Shown: piece by piece, positions 11,325 through 22,170 of the stretch | Position numbering within the stretch: position 1 is the first letter of the stretch | How the letters are laid out: the number at the start of each line of letters is the position of its first letter | Source of the DNA: Psychrobacillus insolitus | GTDB taxonomy: Bacteria > Bacillota > Bacilli > Bacillales_A > Planococcaceae | Reading direction: 5' to 3' | Assembly (NCBI RefSeq): GCF_003254155.1 | Contig: NZ_QKZI01000002.1 | Location: forward strand, 310,001 to 374,000 | DNA length: 64,000 bases | Notes under the pieces: generated by a model | Databases searched by the model: none | Seen by the model: only the letters and a program-made list of their open reading frames with translations | Told to the model about the DNA's origin: nothing | Program-made: the position numbers and the translations under genes

Positions 11325-12404
11325 ATGTTTGATCGTTTACAATCGGTAGAAGATCGTTACGATAAGTTAAACGAATTACTAAGTGACCCAGAAGTGGTCA
11401 ATGATTTAAATAATTTAAGGAAATATTCAAAAGAACAATCCGATTTACAAAATACGGTGGATGCATATCGTGAATATAAAGAAGTGAAGAGCCAGTATAA
11501 AGAAGCAAAGATTATGCTAGAAGATAAGCTAGATGCTGAAATGCGCGATATGGTCAAAGAAGAAGTAACTGATTTAGAAGCTCAAATTGAAGAGCTTGAA
11601 GCACGACTAAAAATATTATTAATACCGAAAGATCCAAATGACGACAAAAACGTTATTATGGAAATTCGCGGAGCGGCAGGTGGAGATGAAGCTGCACTTT
11701 TTGCAGGTAACCTTTTCCGTATGTACAGTCGTTTTGCAGAAACCCAAAACTGGAAAGTTGAAATTATGGACTCAAACCCAACAGGACTTGGTGGCTTTAA
11801 GGAGATTATTTTTATGATCAATGGTGCTAACGCCCATTCGAAAATGAAATATGAAAATGGTGCGCACCGAGTACAACGTGTTCCAGAAACTGAATCGGGT
11901 GGCCGTATTCATACATCGACTGCGACAGTTGCAGTACTTCCGGAAGTAGAGGAAGTAGAAGTAGAAATTCATGACAAAGAAATTCGTACCGATACATTTG
12001 CATCATCTGGTGCAGGTGGACAATCAGTTAACACAACCATGTCCGCTGTCCGTTTGACGCATTTACCAACTGGTATTACAGTTTCCATGCAAGATGAAAA
12101 ATCACAAATAAAAAATAAAGAAAAAGCAATGAAGATTCTTAGAGCGCGTGTTGCCGATAAATTCCATCGAGAAGCACAAGCAGAATATGATGCTGTGCGA
12201 AAATCAGCAGTTGGAACAGGTGACAGATCTGAACGAATTCGCACGTACAATTATCCACAAAATCGTGTAACAGATCACCGTATTGGATTAACGATTCAAA
12301 AACTAGACCAAATTTTAGAAGGCAAGCTGGACGAAGTAATTGATGCACTAATTTTAGAAGACCAAGCGGAAAAACTAGAAAGATTGAATGACTCCAATGT
12401 GTAA
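11325..12404 (+). CDS. prfA: Peptide chain release factor 1
   Basis: 359 residues. It releases finished proteins at UAG and UAA. The catalytic GGQ motif sits in [12 protein letters not shown] (Gln233). It is preceded by a coiled-coil N-terminal domain and by the [12 protein letters not shown]-type hinge (here [13 protein letters not shown]). The ATG at 11325 follows GAGGTGAGG; a GTG at 11316 is in frame but falls inside that site. The next gene methylates this protein's GGQ glutamine, and the two genes overlap. Confidence 0.97.
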   Translation: MFDRLQSVEDRYDKLNELLSDPEVVNDLNNLRKYSKEQSDLQNTVDAYREYKEVKSQYKEAKIMLEDKLDAEMRDMVKEEVTDLEAQIEELEARLKILLIPKDPNDDKNVIMEIRGAAGGDEAALFAGNLFRMYSRFAETQNWKVEIMDSNPTGLGGFKEIIFMINGANAHSKMKYENGAHRVQRVPETESGGRIHTSTATVAVLPEVEEVEVEIHDKEIRTDTFASSGAGGQSVNTTMSAVRLTHLPTGITVSMQDEKSQIKNKEKAMKILRARVADKFHREAQAEYDAVRKSAVGTGDRSERIRTYNYPQNRVTDHRIGLTIQKLDQILEGKLDEVIDALILEDQAEKLERLNDSNV

Positions 12405-13254
12405 GACAATTTATGAGGCCCTCAATCGGGCTTCTTCTTTTTTAGTAGAAAATAATCGAGAAAAAGAAGTAGCTAGATACTTATTGCAGCATGTTCTTGG
12501 AAAAAGTTATTCACAACTCATGATGGCCATGTACGAAGAGATATCCACAGGTGACTTCGGGACGTTTTGGGCATATATCGAAGAGCACGCAACTGGACGT
12601 CCGTTTCAATATATTATCCAGCAAGAAACGTTTTACGGTCGAGATTTCTTTGTGAACGAAGATGTTCTAATTCCACGTCCAGAAACAGAAGAGTTAATAG
12701 AAGAAGTGGAAAAACGCACACAATCTCTTTTTGATGCAAATAATACCGTAAAACTTGCTGATATAGGTACTGGCAGTGGAGCAATCGCGATTTCTATAAA
12801 AAAAGAAATACCTAGGTTACAAGTTACCGCCACTGATATTTCGTCAGCTGCACTAGCAGTAGCAATGAAAAATGCTCAAATTTTAAGTGCGGATATTACG
12901 TTTAAACAAGGTGATTTACTAGAACCGATTCAGGATCAAAAATGGGATATAGTCTTGTCGAATCCCCCGTACATTGGACATGATGAAGCAAAAACTCTTT
13001 CAGATACTGTCATAGATTATGAACCACATCTGGCATTATTTGCAGAAGAAGATGGATTGCAACTGTATCGTAAAATGGCGCAGCAGCTGCCTGATATGAT
13101 GAATAAGGCTAGTTTCATTGGCTTTGAAATAGGATATGAACAAGGTTTAGCAGTGCAAGAAATGCTTCAAGTAGCTTTTCCAAATGCATTGGTAGAAGTG
13201 GTGCAAGATATGAATAAAAAAGATCGTTTCGTTTTTTGCACAATAGTTGAATAA
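12388..13254 (+). CDS. prmC: Release factor glutamine methyltransferase
   Basis: 288 residues. PrmC transfers a methyl group from S-adenosylmethionine to the GGQ glutamine of RF1 and RF2. It has the methyltransferase motif [13 protein letters not shown] and the substrate-binding NPPY motif (Asn192-Tyr195, in [12 protein letters not shown]). It overlaps the end of prfA by 17 bases, so the two are translationally coupled. ATG 12397 (protein start MCKTIYEAL) aligns better with relatives and is a real alternative start. Confidence 0.95.
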   Translation: MTPMCKTIYEALNRASSFLVENNREKEVARYLLQHVLGKSYSQLMMAMYEEISTGDFGTFWAYIEEHATGRPFQYIIQQETFYGRDFFVNEDVLIPRPETEELIEEVEKRTQSLFDANNTVKLADIGTGSGAIAISIKKEIPRLQVTATDISSAALAVAMKNAQILSADITFKQGDLLEPIQDQKWDIVLSNPPYIGHDEAKTLSDTVIDYEPHLALFAEEDGLQLYRKMAQQLPDMMNKASFIGFEIGYEQGLAVQEMLQVAFPNALVEVVQDMNKKDRFVFCTIVE

Positions 13255-13298
13255 AATATGAATCTATTGGTAACAATGCTCCTAAGGGGGAATGGACA

Positions 13299-13829
13299 AT
13301 GTTACCAGATTACGAGATAAAGAGAGCAACTAGTGCTGTACAAAAAATAGATTCGATTATTTTATTTATATGGATGTTACTAATCATGCAATTGATTTTA
13401 TTTCTTCTATTTCAACAAACGGATCAAGCAGATGGAATGCGTTTTCGATTAATAGCAAATAGCAATACTATAGAAGATCAGCAAATCAAAAATGAAATAA
13501 AAGAGTCAATCGAGCCGATATTAATGAAGTATGAAAGTAATCCACAAAATGCTGTGGATGAACTAAAACCAATTGTGGATAAGTTGTCAGAAAAGTTAGA
13601 CGAAAAAATTATTATATCCACAGGGCTAGCGTTATTTCCACCAAAAGTGTGGAATGAAGGAATTTCAACTCAAAAACAGGTAGATTCGATCGTTATTAAG
13701 ATTGGAAATGGACGTGGGGATAACTGGTGGTGTGCATTATTTCCAAAAGTTTGTTACAAAGATGAAGAAGTAGAAGAAAAGCCGAAATTCTTTGTTTGGG
13801 AATGGTTTAAAGATAAGTTTTTCACATAA
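13299..13829 (+). CDS. spoIIR: Stage II sporulation protein R
   Basis: 176 residues with a membrane/signal segment (about residues 20-42) and then the family signatures FRLIANSNTIEDQQIKN and NGRGDNWWCALFPKVCY. SpoIIR is made in the forespore, exported to the intermembrane space and triggers SpoIIGA to cleave pro-sigma-E, which starts mother-cell gene expression. The start ATG 13299 follows AAGGGGGAA. In B. subtilis it likewise lies downstream of prfA-prmC. I could not pick out its sigma-F promoter. Confidence 0.95.
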   Translation: MLPDYEIKRATSAVQKIDSIILFIWMLLIMQLILFLLFQQTDQADGMRFRLIANSNTIEDQQIKNEIKESIEPILMKYESNPQNAVDELKPIVDKLSEKLDEKIIISTGLALFPPKVWNEGISTQKQVDSIVIKIGNGRGDNWWCALFPKVCYKDEEVEEKPKFFVWEWFKDKFFT

Positions 13830-13897
13830 TTATCCACAAAATTCAGAAGGTTATTAACATTTTGTGTATAAGTTCACTAGAAAGGAGGAATAACGAG

Positions 13898-14926
13898 ATG
13901 AAAACGGAAATAGCGAGTGTGGATAACTTATCCACAAAAGAGAAAGGTTATGCACAGGCTGTGGATTTGTTGAAAGCTGGGGAAACGGTCGCTTTTCCAA
14001 CAGAAACAGTTTACGGTTTAGGAGCTGATGCTACCAACGAAGATGCAGTTCGCAAAATCTTTGAAGCAAAAGGTAGACCGCAAGATAATCCTCTTATTGT
14101 TCATGTAGGGGGAGTAGAGGAAATTTTGGCATTTACTACTTATATTCCAGAAGTAGCTGGTTTTTGTATCGATGCATTTTGGCCGGGTCCGCTTACATTA
14201 ATATTACCGTTAAAACCAAATTCTCTTGCAAAAAATGTTTCCGCTGGACTAGATTCAGTAGGCGTCCGTATGCCAGAACATCCAGTAGCTCTTGAATTAT
14301 TACGTCGTTTGAAACGTCCTGTTGCTGCTCCAAGTGCTAATAGAAGTGGAAAACCAAGTCCAACGAATGCAGGGCATGTATGGGATGACTTAAATGGAAA
14401 AATACCATTTATCTTAGATGGCGGAGCAACTGGAATTGGACTTGAGTCTACGGTTTTAGATTGTACATCGGATATCCCGACGATTCTTCGCCCAGGTGGA
14501 GTAACGAAAGAAATGCTAGAAAAGGTAATTGGACTCGTAAATGAATCTAAACCAACTGATCGGGAAGAAGCACCGCGAGCACCGGGAATGAAATACGCTC
14601 ATTACGCTCCAAACGCACCTGTTTACTTAATAGATTCTTCTCTAGAAATAGTACAAGAAGCAATTGAAACTTTACATAAGGAACAAAAAAAAGTTGCGTT
14701 AATTGCAAGTGAACAATTCCAATCCGTAGCTGTGGATTACTTTTTTACATTAGGAAAAGAAGAGCAGCTAGAAGAGGCGGCAAAACGTCTCTATGAAGCT
14801 TTAAGGAATTGCGACGAAACGGATGCAGATGTTGTACTAGCACCTGTGTTTTCGAAAAATGGTGTGGGCAGTGCAATTATGAACCGATTAGAAAAGGCCG
14901 CAAGTGGCAATTGGTTTCCGCTTTAA
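13898..14926 (+). CDS. tsaC: Threonylcarbamoyl-AMP synthase
   Basis: 342 residues: a long Sua5/YwlC-type enzyme with the YrdC-like catalytic domain (TVAFPTETVYGLGADA and GRPQDNPLIVH, then RMPEHP, APSANRSGKPSPT) plus a C-terminal Sua5 domain after the APGMKYAHYAP linker. It makes the threonylcarbamoyl-adenylate used for the t6A base at position 37 of ANN-decoding tRNAs. The ATG at 13898 follows AAAGGAGG. It is the ywlC counterpart. The first codons contain a repeated TGTGGATAACTTATCC-like stretch that I regard as chance. Confidence 0.95.
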   Translation: MKTEIASVDNLSTKEKGYAQAVDLLKAGETVAFPTETVYGLGADATNEDAVRKIFEAKGRPQDNPLIVHVGGVEEILAFTTYIPEVAGFCIDAFWPGPLTLILPLKPNSLAKNVSAGLDSVGVRMPEHPVALELLRRLKRPVAAPSANRSGKPSPTNAGHVWDDLNGKIPFILDGGATGIGLESTVLDCTSDIPTILRPGGVTKEMLEKVIGLVNESKPTDREEAPRAPGMKYAHYAPNAPVYLIDSSLEIVQEAIETLHKEQKKVALIASEQFQSVAVDYFFTLGKEEQLEEAAKRLYEALRNCDETDADVVLAPVFSKNGVGSAIMNRLEKAASGNWFPL

Positions 14927-14957
14927 ACTTTTACGTCAGGGCGTCCAATCAAAAGGA

Positions 14958-14987
14958 GGCCCTCTTCTATCTGCTGCTCAGAGGGCC
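14958..14987 (+). terminator. Hairpin after tsaC
   Basis: GGCCCTCT (14958-14965) pairs perfectly with AGAGGGCC (14980-14987). It lacks a T-run, and AAAAGGAGG runs into its left arm, so it could act as a weak terminator or hide a ribosome site. Confidence 0.4.
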
Positions 14988-15035
14988 AAATGTATCATAA
15001 TAACTGGAAGCAATTAGCTAAGCGAGACAATCCGG

Positions 15036-15099
15036 TTCGCGAACACGACAAAAACCCACGCGAACACGACAATCCACCTATCCAAAGCGACAAGCACAA
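15036..15099. repeat. Diverged 21-bp repeat pair
   Basis: CGCGAACACGACAA occurs at 15038-15051 and 15059-15072, exactly 21 bp apart, followed by a decayed third unit (AGCGACAAGC). The period and the ACGACAA element match the spacers of the large array at 58525, so I take this as a diverged relative. Confidence 0.5.
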
Positions 15100-15189
15100 G
15101 CAAATAAACAAAGGCAAATTTGATTGTAAAGAATTCTCTTCTAATCTTATGCATACATTTAAGTATGTAAATGGACGGGGGAGATTTTT

Positions 15190-15690
15190 TTGTGGAGAGA
15201 AATTTTAGCTGGAGCGTTAGTTTCCGTAGATGTACTCATTTTATTTTCACTTGTATCTTATAAGAAACAAATATTTACCTTAGCTTGTTGGGTTGCGTCT
15301 TTACATATGCTTTTCCCGTTAATTGGTTATTTTGCTGGAGTGCTTGTTCAAAGTTATTTACATCAAGCAAGTCCCTATTTATCAGGAATTTTACTGGCTT
15401 TAGTTGGGTTACAAATGATGTTAACTCAATCTCCAAAACAAGCTCCACTATTGTCTCCTTATATTCTTGCGGTAGTTGCGAGCATAGATACCTTTTCAGT
15501 TAGTATTTCATTTGGTATGCTTGAAGTAGAAAAACTCTTATTTATTTTGAGTTCTGGAATTTTTTCCTTCTTGGCAATCTTTATTGCACAAAAAATAATC
15601 TATAAGCATGCTTTTATGAATCGAGCACTGATCATCAAGTTAGCTGGACTTGTTTTATTAATAATGGGTATCTTAACTTTATCTAATTAG
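15190..15690 (+). CDS. mntP: MntP-family manganese efflux pump
   Basis: 166 residues, almost entirely six hydrophobic segments arranged as two related halves. The family features are ALVSVDVLILF in the first helix and AVVASIDTFSVSISFGM in the fourth, each with a membrane-embedded Asp. MntP exports excess Mn2+. The start is TTG 15190 behind GGGGGAG. It is the YwlD counterpart, in the expected place before ywlE. B. subtilis controls mntP with Mn2+ riboswitches/MntR, but I see no such switch upstream here. Confidence 0.8.
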   Translation: MWREILAGALVSVDVLILFSLVSYKKQIFTLACWVASLHMLFPLIGYFAGVLVQSYLHQASPYLSGILLALVGLQMMLTQSPKQAPLLSPYILAVVASIDTFSVSISFGMLEVEKLLFILSSGIFSFLAIFIAQKIIYKHAFMNRALIIKLAGLVLLIMGILTLSN

Positions 15691-15777
15691 AAATCTCCTA
15701 TTTTATCTTTTAAAAAATAACAATAATCTTATAAAAATTAAAATACTTAATATATACTAGAGAAGAGGGAATAGAGG

Positions 15778-16221
15778 ATGAATATTTTATTTGTTTGTAC
15801 AGGAAATACATGTAGAAGTCCAATGGCAGAGGCTATTTTGGCAGCGCGTGATATAACGGGAATAGAAGTACGTTCTGCTGGTATTTACGCTATGGATGGA
15901 GGGGAGATATCTAAAAATGCGCTAATGGTATTGGAAAATGCACGCATACACTCTAATCATGTCTCCTCTTCTTTAAATGAGCAAATGTTAGAGTGGGCAG
16001 ATATTGTGCTGACAATGACAGCATCTCACAAACAACTAATCATTCACGCATTCCCAGAAATAGCTACGAAAGTGTCAATGTACAAAGAATTTGCGACTCC
16101 GCTAGATATACAAGATGTATCTGATCCATATGGTGGTGATTTACATACATATGAAAAGACGTTTCAGGAATTACATACATTAACAGATGAACTAGTAAAA
16201 AAACTGCGGGGGGATATATAG
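15778..16221 (+). CDS. ywlE: Protein-arginine phosphatase YwlE
   Basis: 147 residues of the low-molecular-weight phosphatase fold. The P-loop CTGNTCRSP has nucleophile Cys7 and Thr11; a threonine at that place, in contrast to the isoleucine of tyrosine phosphatases, selects phospho-arginine. The general acid lies in SDPYGG near residue 120. YwlE removes arginine phosphate put on by McsB and so opposes tagging of proteins for ClpCP degradation. The ATG at 15778 follows AGAGG. Confidence 0.92.
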   Translation: MNILFVCTGNTCRSPMAEAILAARDITGIEVRSAGIYAMDGGEISKNALMVLENARIHSNHVSSSLNEQMLEWADIVLTMTASHKQLIIHAFPEIATKVSMYKEFATPLDIQDVSDPYGGDLHTYEKTFQELHTLTDELVKKLRGDI

Positions 16222-16222
16222 G

Positions 16223-17533
16223 ATGGCAGAAAAGAAAAAGCACGCATTTGGATTACAGAAGAAAATTGTGTTGTTTGTTACCATTCTAGCGCTCGTCACC
16301 TACACAGCAAGTGCTTTATTTATTCATTATTTACAGCCTCTCCTAATTGAAGCATCCATCGGAATCGGATCTTTTCAATTTGAAATACTTACATATACAT
16401 TAGGGATTTTATGGTCTGGAGTTTTAGCTTATTTTTTCAGTGGACTACTGATCAAACCGTTGTTTAGTTTAGAAAGAGCAGCCACATTAGCTTCTCAAGG
16501 GAAGATTGGGATCGATGTGGACATCCCTAAAACGAATGATGAAATACATTCGGTAGCCGTTGCTTTTCAAGCGATGCTTTTGAACTTAAGAGAAATGGTG
16601 CAAGGTATTGAAGAAAATTTTGAAAAAACCAATGTTACAGTGAATCAATTATCAAAAGAGTCGACGATTGCAGCTCAGCAAGCAGAAGTAATTGCACAAA
16701 CAATTGGAGATATATCACAAGGTGCAGAAAGTTCAGCGATTGCTATACAAGAAACTGCAGAATCAGTAGAAGATGTTCGAATTCTTGCAACGGAAGTAAA
16801 TGAGCGAGCGGAGAGGTCTTCTATCCAATCAAAGGAAATGATGCAACAATTAACACAAACTACAAATGTTATTCAAACTCTCGTACAAGGAATTCAAAAA
16901 ATTGCTTCTGGTAATGAATCGGCATTAGTGAATATACATCAATTAGAAGAGAATGCTAAGCAAGTGGAAAATATTATTCAATTAGTTGGAGATATTGCTG
17001 CACAAACAAACTTATTGGCTCTAAACGCTTCTATTGAAGCAGCCCGGGCCGGTGAGCATGGAAAAGGCTTCGCGGTTGTAGCAGAAGAAGTACGTAAGTT
17101 AGCAGATCAAAGCAGAAAAGCAGCACAAGGCATTTCTTCTTTAATACTAGCTATTCAAAATGATGTGCAAACTGTTGTCCAACAAATGACAGAGCAAGTG
17201 AGTTTTGCTGTTGGAGAAGCAAAACGTGTCTCTGAAACGAATGTAGCAGTAGAAGGTATGTCGAATAAAATTCACGAAATGGCAGATTCCGTTTTAGAAA
17301 TTTCGAGATTCGTGGAAAAACAATTGATAAATATTGAACATACTGCAAGACAATCTCAAGAAGTTGCGGCAATTGCAGAACAAACCTCAGCTGGAGCAGA
17401 AGAAGTAAGAAGTTCAACAGATGAGCAAGCACGATCAATTGATAAAATTGAGCAATTATCGTTCGGATTAAAGGACCAATCGAGCGAATTATACAAGGTT
17501 ATTAACCAATTTGATAGAAATTCTTCAAAATAG
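16223..17533 (+). CDS. Methyl-accepting chemotaxis protein with minimal sensor region
   Basis: 436 residues. Two membrane helices (about residues 16-38 and 52-75) are separated by only a short external loop, so the usual extracellular ligand-binding domain is absent. A HAMP-like linker follows, then a long coiled-coil signalling domain with the hairpin tip [24 protein letters not shown] that contacts CheA/CheW. It starts one base after the ywlE stop (GGGGGGA ribosome site) and ends in its own terminator. B. subtilis has rpiB directly after ywlE, so this is an insertion. It probably senses membrane state, or an internal signal. Confidence 0.93.
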   Translation: MAEKKKHAFGLQKKIVLFVTILALVTYTASALFIHYLQPLLIEASIGIGSFQFEILTYTLGILWSGVLAYFFSGLLIKPLFSLERAATLASQGKIGIDVDIPKTNDEIHSVAVAFQAMLLNLREMVQGIEENFEKTNVTVNQLSKESTIAAQQAEVIAQTIGDISQGAESSAIAIQETAESVEDVRILATEVNERAERSSIQSKEMMQQLTQTTNVIQTLVQGIQKIASGNESALVNIHQLEENAKQVENIIQLVGDIAAQTNLLALNASIEAARAGEHGKGFAVVAEEVRKLADQSRKAAQGISSLILAIQNDVQTVVQQMTEQVSFAVGEAKRVSETNVAVEGMSNKIHEMADSVLEISRFVEKQLINIEHTARQSQEVAAIAEQTSAGAEEVRSSTDEQARSIDKIEQLSFGLKDQSSELYKVINQFDRNSSK

Positions 17534-17540
17534 GCTTTTA

Positions 17541-17577
17541 AAATACAATTCACTTTAATTGAATTGTATTTTTTTTT
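17541..17577 (+). terminator. Intrinsic terminator of the chemoreceptor gene
   Basis: A perfect 12-bp stem AAATACAATTCA / TGAATTGTATTT (17541-17552 with 17560-17571), followed by a long T-run. Confidence 0.93.
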
Positions 17578-17629
17578 GAGGAAAAATGGTATGATGAATT
17601 TGAGTGCTAAACAGAAAAGAGGGAACAAG

Positions 17630-18067
17630 TTGAAAATTGCAATTTCTTCCGATCACGGTGGGAATAATCTCCGAAAAGAAATTATTCAACAATTAGAAGA
17701 ACTTGGACTTTCCTATGAGGATTTTGGTCCTAAAAGTAATGATTCCGTAGATTATCCTGATTATGCAATGCCAGTTTCTGAAGGTGTAGCAAGTGGGAAA
17801 TTTAATCGTGGGATTTTAATTTGTGGTACAGGTATTGGTATGTCTATAGCAGCAAACAAGGTCAAAGGTATTCGTTGTGCATTAGTGCATGATGTGTTCT
17901 CAGCGAAAGCAACAAGATGTCACAATGATTCAAACATCCTTGCAATGGGGGAACGCGTAATTGGTGCAGGTCTTGCAAGAGAGATCGTTGCAACATGGCT
18001 AGCTCAAGACTTCGAAGGCGGACGCCACGAACGTCGTATAGAAAAAATCACTGCGTTAGAGAACTAA
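17630..18067 (+). CDS. rpiB: Ribose-5-phosphate isomerase B
   Basis: 145 residues with ISSDHGGNNLR at the N-terminus, the active-site CGTGIGMSIAANKVKGIR and HNDSNILAMGER, all RpiB signatures. It interconverts ribose 5-phosphate and ribulose 5-phosphate. The start is TTG 17630 behind AGAGGG; upstream in-frame codons would run back into the preceding terminator. It is the ywlF counterpart. Confidence 0.95.
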   Translation: MKIAISSDHGGNNLRKEIIQQLEELGLSYEDFGPKSNDSVDYPDYAMPVSEGVASGKFNRGILICGTGIGMSIAANKVKGIRCALVHDVFSAKATRCHNDSNILAMGERVIGAGLAREIVATWLAQDFEGGRHERRIEKITALEN

Positions 18068-18083
18068 AGCGAAAGCGCTAGAC
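18066..18083 (+). repeat. Minimal copy of the AAAGCG...CGCTAGAC element
   Basis: AAAGCGAAAGCGCTAGAC joins what look like the two ends of the larger intergenic element seen at 53979-54064 with nothing between. It begins inside the rpiB stop codon region. Confidence 0.35.
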
Positions 18084-18106
18084 TTGACAGAAGAAGGTGA
18101 TTTCTA

Positions 18107-18652
18107 ATGGAAGCAAAAGCTTTGTGGAAACAACAAATGGAACAACTTCTAATGGAAGTAGAGCAGCAAGCTAATTTAAAAGAAAATGATTTATTTGTTA
18201 TTGGCTGTTCAACTTCAGAAATAATCGGTGAGAAAATTGGTACAGCCGGTGGATTAGAAGTAGCAGAAGTATTATTTGGACCATTACAAGCATTTGCCAA
18301 AAGAAATAAAGTTCATCTTGCTTTCCAAGGCTGTGAACATATAAATCGTGCAATTACTATGGAAAGAAAAGCACAGCAACTTTTTAGATTACCGGAAGTT
18401 TCAGTTATTCCAGTTGTTCGCGCAGGAGGCTCAATGTCTGCTTTTGCGTACACTCAATTACAGGACCCTGTAGTGGTCGAGCATGTGCAAGCACAAGCCG
18501 GCATTGATATAGGACAAACCCTTATTGGTATGCAACTACAACCAGTAGCTGTACCAATTCGCGTGTCCATTAAGCAAGTAGGGGAAGCGGTCGTTACGAT
18601 TGCAAAAACACGTCCAAAGCTAATTGGCGGAGAACGTGCATTATACGCATGA
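18107..18652 (+). CDS. ywlG: UPF0340/TIGR01440 family protein YwlG
   Basis: 181 residues matching the conserved but uncharacterised YwlG family: [31 protein letters not shown] and [20 protein letters not shown]. The fold family resembles glutamine-amidotransferase-like Rossmann proteins, but no reaction is established. It lies between rpiB and glyA as in B. subtilis, with an AGAAGGTG ribosome site. Confidence 0.9.
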   Translation: MEAKALWKQQMEQLLMEVEQQANLKENDLFVIGCSTSEIIGEKIGTAGGLEVAEVLFGPLQAFAKRNKVHLAFQGCEHINRAITMERKAQQLFRLPEVSVIPVVRAGGSMSAFAYTQLQDPVVVEHVQAQAGIDIGQTLIGMQLQPVAVPIRVSIKQVGEAVVTIAKTRPKLIGGERALYA

Positions 18653-18671
18653 TATTCAAGGAGGAATAATA

Positions 18672-19907
18672 GTGGAAAAGATTCTATCACAAGATCCAGC
18701 AGTATACGAAGCTATGCTTGCGGAGAAAAAACGTCAACAAGCGAACATCGAGTTAATCGCATCAGAAAACTTTGTATCAGAGGCAGTTATGGAAGCACAA
18801 GGTTCTGTACTAACAAATAAATATGCAGAGGGCTACCCTGGTAAACGTTACTATGGTGGTTGTGAGCATGTCGACGTAGTGGAAAATATTGCACGTGATC
18901 GTTTGAAAGAAATTTTCGGAGCTGAACATGCAAACGTACAACCACATTCAGGTTCACAAGCGAATATGGCCGTTTACATGACAGCTTTACAACCAGGTGA
19001 CACTATTTTAGGTATGAACTTATCTCATGGTGGACATTTAACTCACGGTTCTCCAGTTAACTTTAGTGGAATACTTTATAACTTCGTAGATTATGGAGTA
19101 ACGGAAGAAACGGAAGTAATCGATTATGAAGTTGTTCGTGCTAGAGCATTAGAACATAAACCTAAAATGATCGTTGCTGGAGCTAGTGCATATTCTCGTA
19201 TTATTGATTTCCCTAAATTACGTGAAATTGCAGATGAAGTAGGAGCGTACCTTTTTGTAGATATGGCTCATATCGCAGGACTTGTTGCTGCTGGATTACA
19301 TCCAAACCCAGTACCACACGCACATTTCGTAACATCTACTACGCATAAAACATTGCGTGGACCTCGTGGGGGATTAATCCTTACAACAGAAGAGTTCGCG
19401 AAGAAAATTGATAAAACGATTTTCCCAGGAATTCAAGGTGGTCCATTAATGCACGTTATCGCTGCAAAAGCAGTTGCGTTTGGTGAAGCGTTACAACCTG
19501 AATTCAAAGAGTACCAAGCGCAAGTAGTTGCTAATGCAAAAACACTTGCAGATGGTTTAACTGCAGAAGGTCTTCGTATCGTTTCAGGTGGAACAGATAA
19601 CCACTTAATGCTTGTAGACGTTTCTGCTATCGGTTTAACTGGGAAAGTTGCAGAACATGTACTTGATGAAGCGGGTATTACAGCAAACAAAAACACAATT
19701 CCTTATGAAAAACTAAGTCCGTTCATTACTTCTGGTGTTCGTCTTGGAACGCCAGCAGCAACTTCTCGTGGATTCAAAGAAGAAGAGATGAAAGAGATTG
19801 CTTCGATCATCGCTAAATTATTGAAAAATCATGAAGATGCATCTGTACTTCAAGAAGCAAAAGAAAGAGTTGCCGCTTTAACAGACCGTTTCCCGTTATA
19901 TAGCTAA
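18672..19907 (+). CDS. glyA: Serine hydroxymethyltransferase
   Basis: 411 residues. This PLP enzyme converts serine and tetrahydrofolate to glycine and methylene-tetrahydrofolate, the main one-carbon source. Motifs are [30 protein letters not shown] and the PLP lysine Lys226 in [13 protein letters not shown]. The start is GTG 18672, seven bases after AGGAGG; the frame is open further upstream inside ywlG but without a ribosome site. It ends in its own terminator. Confidence 0.97.
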   Translation: MEKILSQDPAVYEAMLAEKKRQQANIELIASENFVSEAVMEAQGSVLTNKYAEGYPGKRYYGGCEHVDVVENIARDRLKEIFGAEHANVQPHSGSQANMAVYMTALQPGDTILGMNLSHGGHLTHGSPVNFSGILYNFVDYGVTEETEVIDYEVVRARALEHKPKMIVAGASAYSRIIDFPKLREIADEVGAYLFVDMAHIAGLVAAGLHPNPVPHAHFVTSTTHKTLRGPRGGLILTTEEFAKKIDKTIFPGIQGGPLMHVIAAKAVAFGEALQPEFKEYQAQVVANAKTLADGLTAEGLRIVSGGTDNHLMLVDVSAIGLTGKVAEHVLDEAGITANKNTIPYEKLSPFITSGVRLGTPAATSRGFKEEEMKEIASIIAKLLKNHEDASVLQEAKERVAALTDRFPLYS

Positions 19908-19923
19908 TTGAATATTTTGAAGG

Positions 19924-19960
19924 TAGCTACTTTTCTGTATTGGAAAGGTAGCTATTTTTT
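19924..19960 (+). terminator. Intrinsic terminator of glyA
   Basis: A 12-bp stem TAGCTACTTTTC / GAAAGGTAGCTA (19924-19935 with 19943-19954, one G-U pair) followed by TTTTTT. Confidence 0.92.
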
Positions 19961-20154
19961 GGTATTGTTTAATAAACTCATAGGATATATTCAACAAGAA
20001 GTATCGGAAAAAAATAGTGAGATTCTTAATTGCCAATATTAAAGAAATTTAACTGCCAAATAGGTCAAGAGTTCTGTTTTTACAAACCAATGTCACAAAA
20101 TAAAATAGACGTAATATTAAAAATGTAGGATTGCTGTAAGTATCCTGAGTTTTT

Positions 20155-20163
20155 TGTTATAAT
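20155..20163 (+). promoter_or_regulatory. Extended -10 promoter of upp
   Basis: TGTTATAAT is a perfect extended -10 (TG-N-TATAAT), 40 bases ahead of upp. The best -35 (TTGCTG at 20131) is spaced too far, as extended -10 promoters tolerate. I see no PyrR-type attenuator between it and the gene. Confidence 0.65.
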
Positions 20164-20181
20164 AAAACGAATTGCAAATAA

Positions 20182-20832
<651 letters not shown>

Positions 20833-20849
20833 ATAGGAAAAGTTAAACT

Positions 20850-20871
20850 CCTGCCTCTACCTAGAGGCAGG
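20850..20871 (+). terminator. Hairpin after upp
   Basis: CCTGCCTCT / AGAGGCAGG (20850-20858 with 20863-20871) forms a strong stem, but only TATTTATAAT follows, so it is a weak terminator. Some read-through into mnaA is plausible. Confidence 0.6.
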
Positions 20872-20913
20872 TATTTATAATGTCTTAATAATTAAAAGGA
20901 GTGTCACAATTTC

Positions 20914-22029
20914 ATGCGTAAATGGAAAGTAATGACAATTTTCGGGACGAGACCAGAAGCTATTAAAATGGCGCCACTTGTTCTAGAGCTGCAAAAGCAT
21001 TCAGAAGAAATCGAGTCGATTGTTACAGTAACTGCTCAGCATCGTCAAATGTTAGATCAAGTTCTAGAGACTTTTAAGATTAAGCCAGACTATGATTTAA
21101 ACATGATGAAAGACCGCCAAACATTAGTAGATATTACTACTAGAGCACTTGAGGGATTAGATGCTGTTATGAAAGAGGCAAAACCTGATATCGTTCTAGT
21201 TCATGGAGATACTTCCACTACATTTGTAGCGAGTTTAGCTGCTTTTTATAATCAAATTACCATTGGTCACGTAGAAGCTGGGCTGCGCACTTGGAATAAA
21301 CATTCGCCGTTTCCGGAAGAGATGAATCGTCAACTTACTGGAGTAATGGCAGATATTCATTTTGCACCTACGGAAAAATCACGTGCCAATCTACTTGCAG
21401 AAAATAAACCAGCAGATCGAATTTATGTAACCGGGAATACTGCAATAGATGCACTTCAAACGACGGTAAGAGAAGATTATTCACATCCTATTTTAGAAAA
21501 ACTGAAAGATAGCAGAATTATTTTATTGACTGCGCATCGCAGAGAAAACTTAGGAGAACCTATGAGAAATATGTTCCGTGCGATCAATCGTATACTTGAG
21601 CAACATCAAGATGTACAAGTTATTTATCCTGTTCATATGAATCCAGCAGTCCGCGAAATAGCAAGTGAAATTTTAGGGGATAACGATCGTATTCATTTAA
21701 TCGAACCACTAGAAGTACTAGATTTCCATAACTTCGCAGCTCGTTCCCATATTATTTTAACGGATTCGGGCGGAGTACAAGAAGAAGCTCCTTCACTAGG
21801 TAAACCAGTAATCGTTCTTCGCGATACAACGGAACGACCAGAAGGAATTGATGCGGGGACATTGAAGCTAGCTGGTACGGAAGAAGAAACAATTTATCAG
21901 TTAACGAATGAGTTACTGTCCAGTCAAGATGCTTATGACTCTATGTCAAAAGCCAGTAATCCTTACGGAGACGGAAAAGCATCACAAAAAATAGTAGCCG
22001 CATTAAAAGAATACTTACAGAAAAAATAA
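20914..22029 (+). CDS. mnaA: UDP-N-acetylglucosamine 2-epimerase
   Basis: 371 residues. It converts UDP-GlcNAc to UDP-ManNAc, the donor for teichoic acid linkage units and ManNAc-containing wall polymers. Signatures are IFGTRPEAIKMAPL, VTAQHRQMLDQVL, VHGDTSTTFVAS, HVEAGLRT and LTDSGGVQEEAPSLGKP. The next enzymes of this route, a UDP-ManNAc dehydrogenase and a ManNAc transferase, are also in the window at 59027 and 60328. The ATG at 20914 follows AAAAGGAG. Confidence 0.95.
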   Translation: MRKWKVMTIFGTRPEAIKMAPLVLELQKHSEEIESIVTVTAQHRQMLDQVLETFKIKPDYDLNMMKDRQTLVDITTRALEGLDAVMKEAKPDIVLVHGDTSTTFVASLAAFYNQITIGHVEAGLRTWNKHSPFPEEMNRQLTGVMADIHFAPTEKSRANLLAENKPADRIYVTGNTAIDALQTTVREDYSHPILEKLKDSRIILLTAHRRENLGEPMRNMFRAINRILEQHQDVQVIYPVHMNPAVREIASEILGDNDRIHLIEPLEVLDFHNFAARSHIILTDSGGVQEEAPSLGKPVIVLRDTTERPEGIDAGTLKLAGTEEETIYQLTNELLSSQDAYDSMSKASNPYGDGKASQKIVAALKEYLQKK

Positions 22030-22135
22030 GAGTGATTAAATACGCCACGTCGCAAAAGAGATTTGCTGACTAAAGTTAAATTTGTCGATAAATTGTCAAT
22101 TCCGTATGTTATGTGAAGTTTTTCACTCAGAGCAA

Positions 22136-22164
22136 TTGACATCATTTTGACCCTATTGTATGCT
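22136..22164 (+). promoter_or_regulatory. Sigma-A promoter of the ATP synthase operon
   Basis: A perfect -35 TTGACA (22136-22141), 17 bp, and -10 TATGCT (22159-22164). It is the best promoter in the mnaA-atpI gap and would give a leader of about 330 bases. Confidence 0.75.
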
Positions 22165-22170
22165 TACAAA

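Noticed and set aside
14990-15208. 72-codon plus-strand frame after tsaC
   Set aside because: It is made largely of the 21-bp repeat and overlaps the mntP start; no convincing ribosome site and no family.
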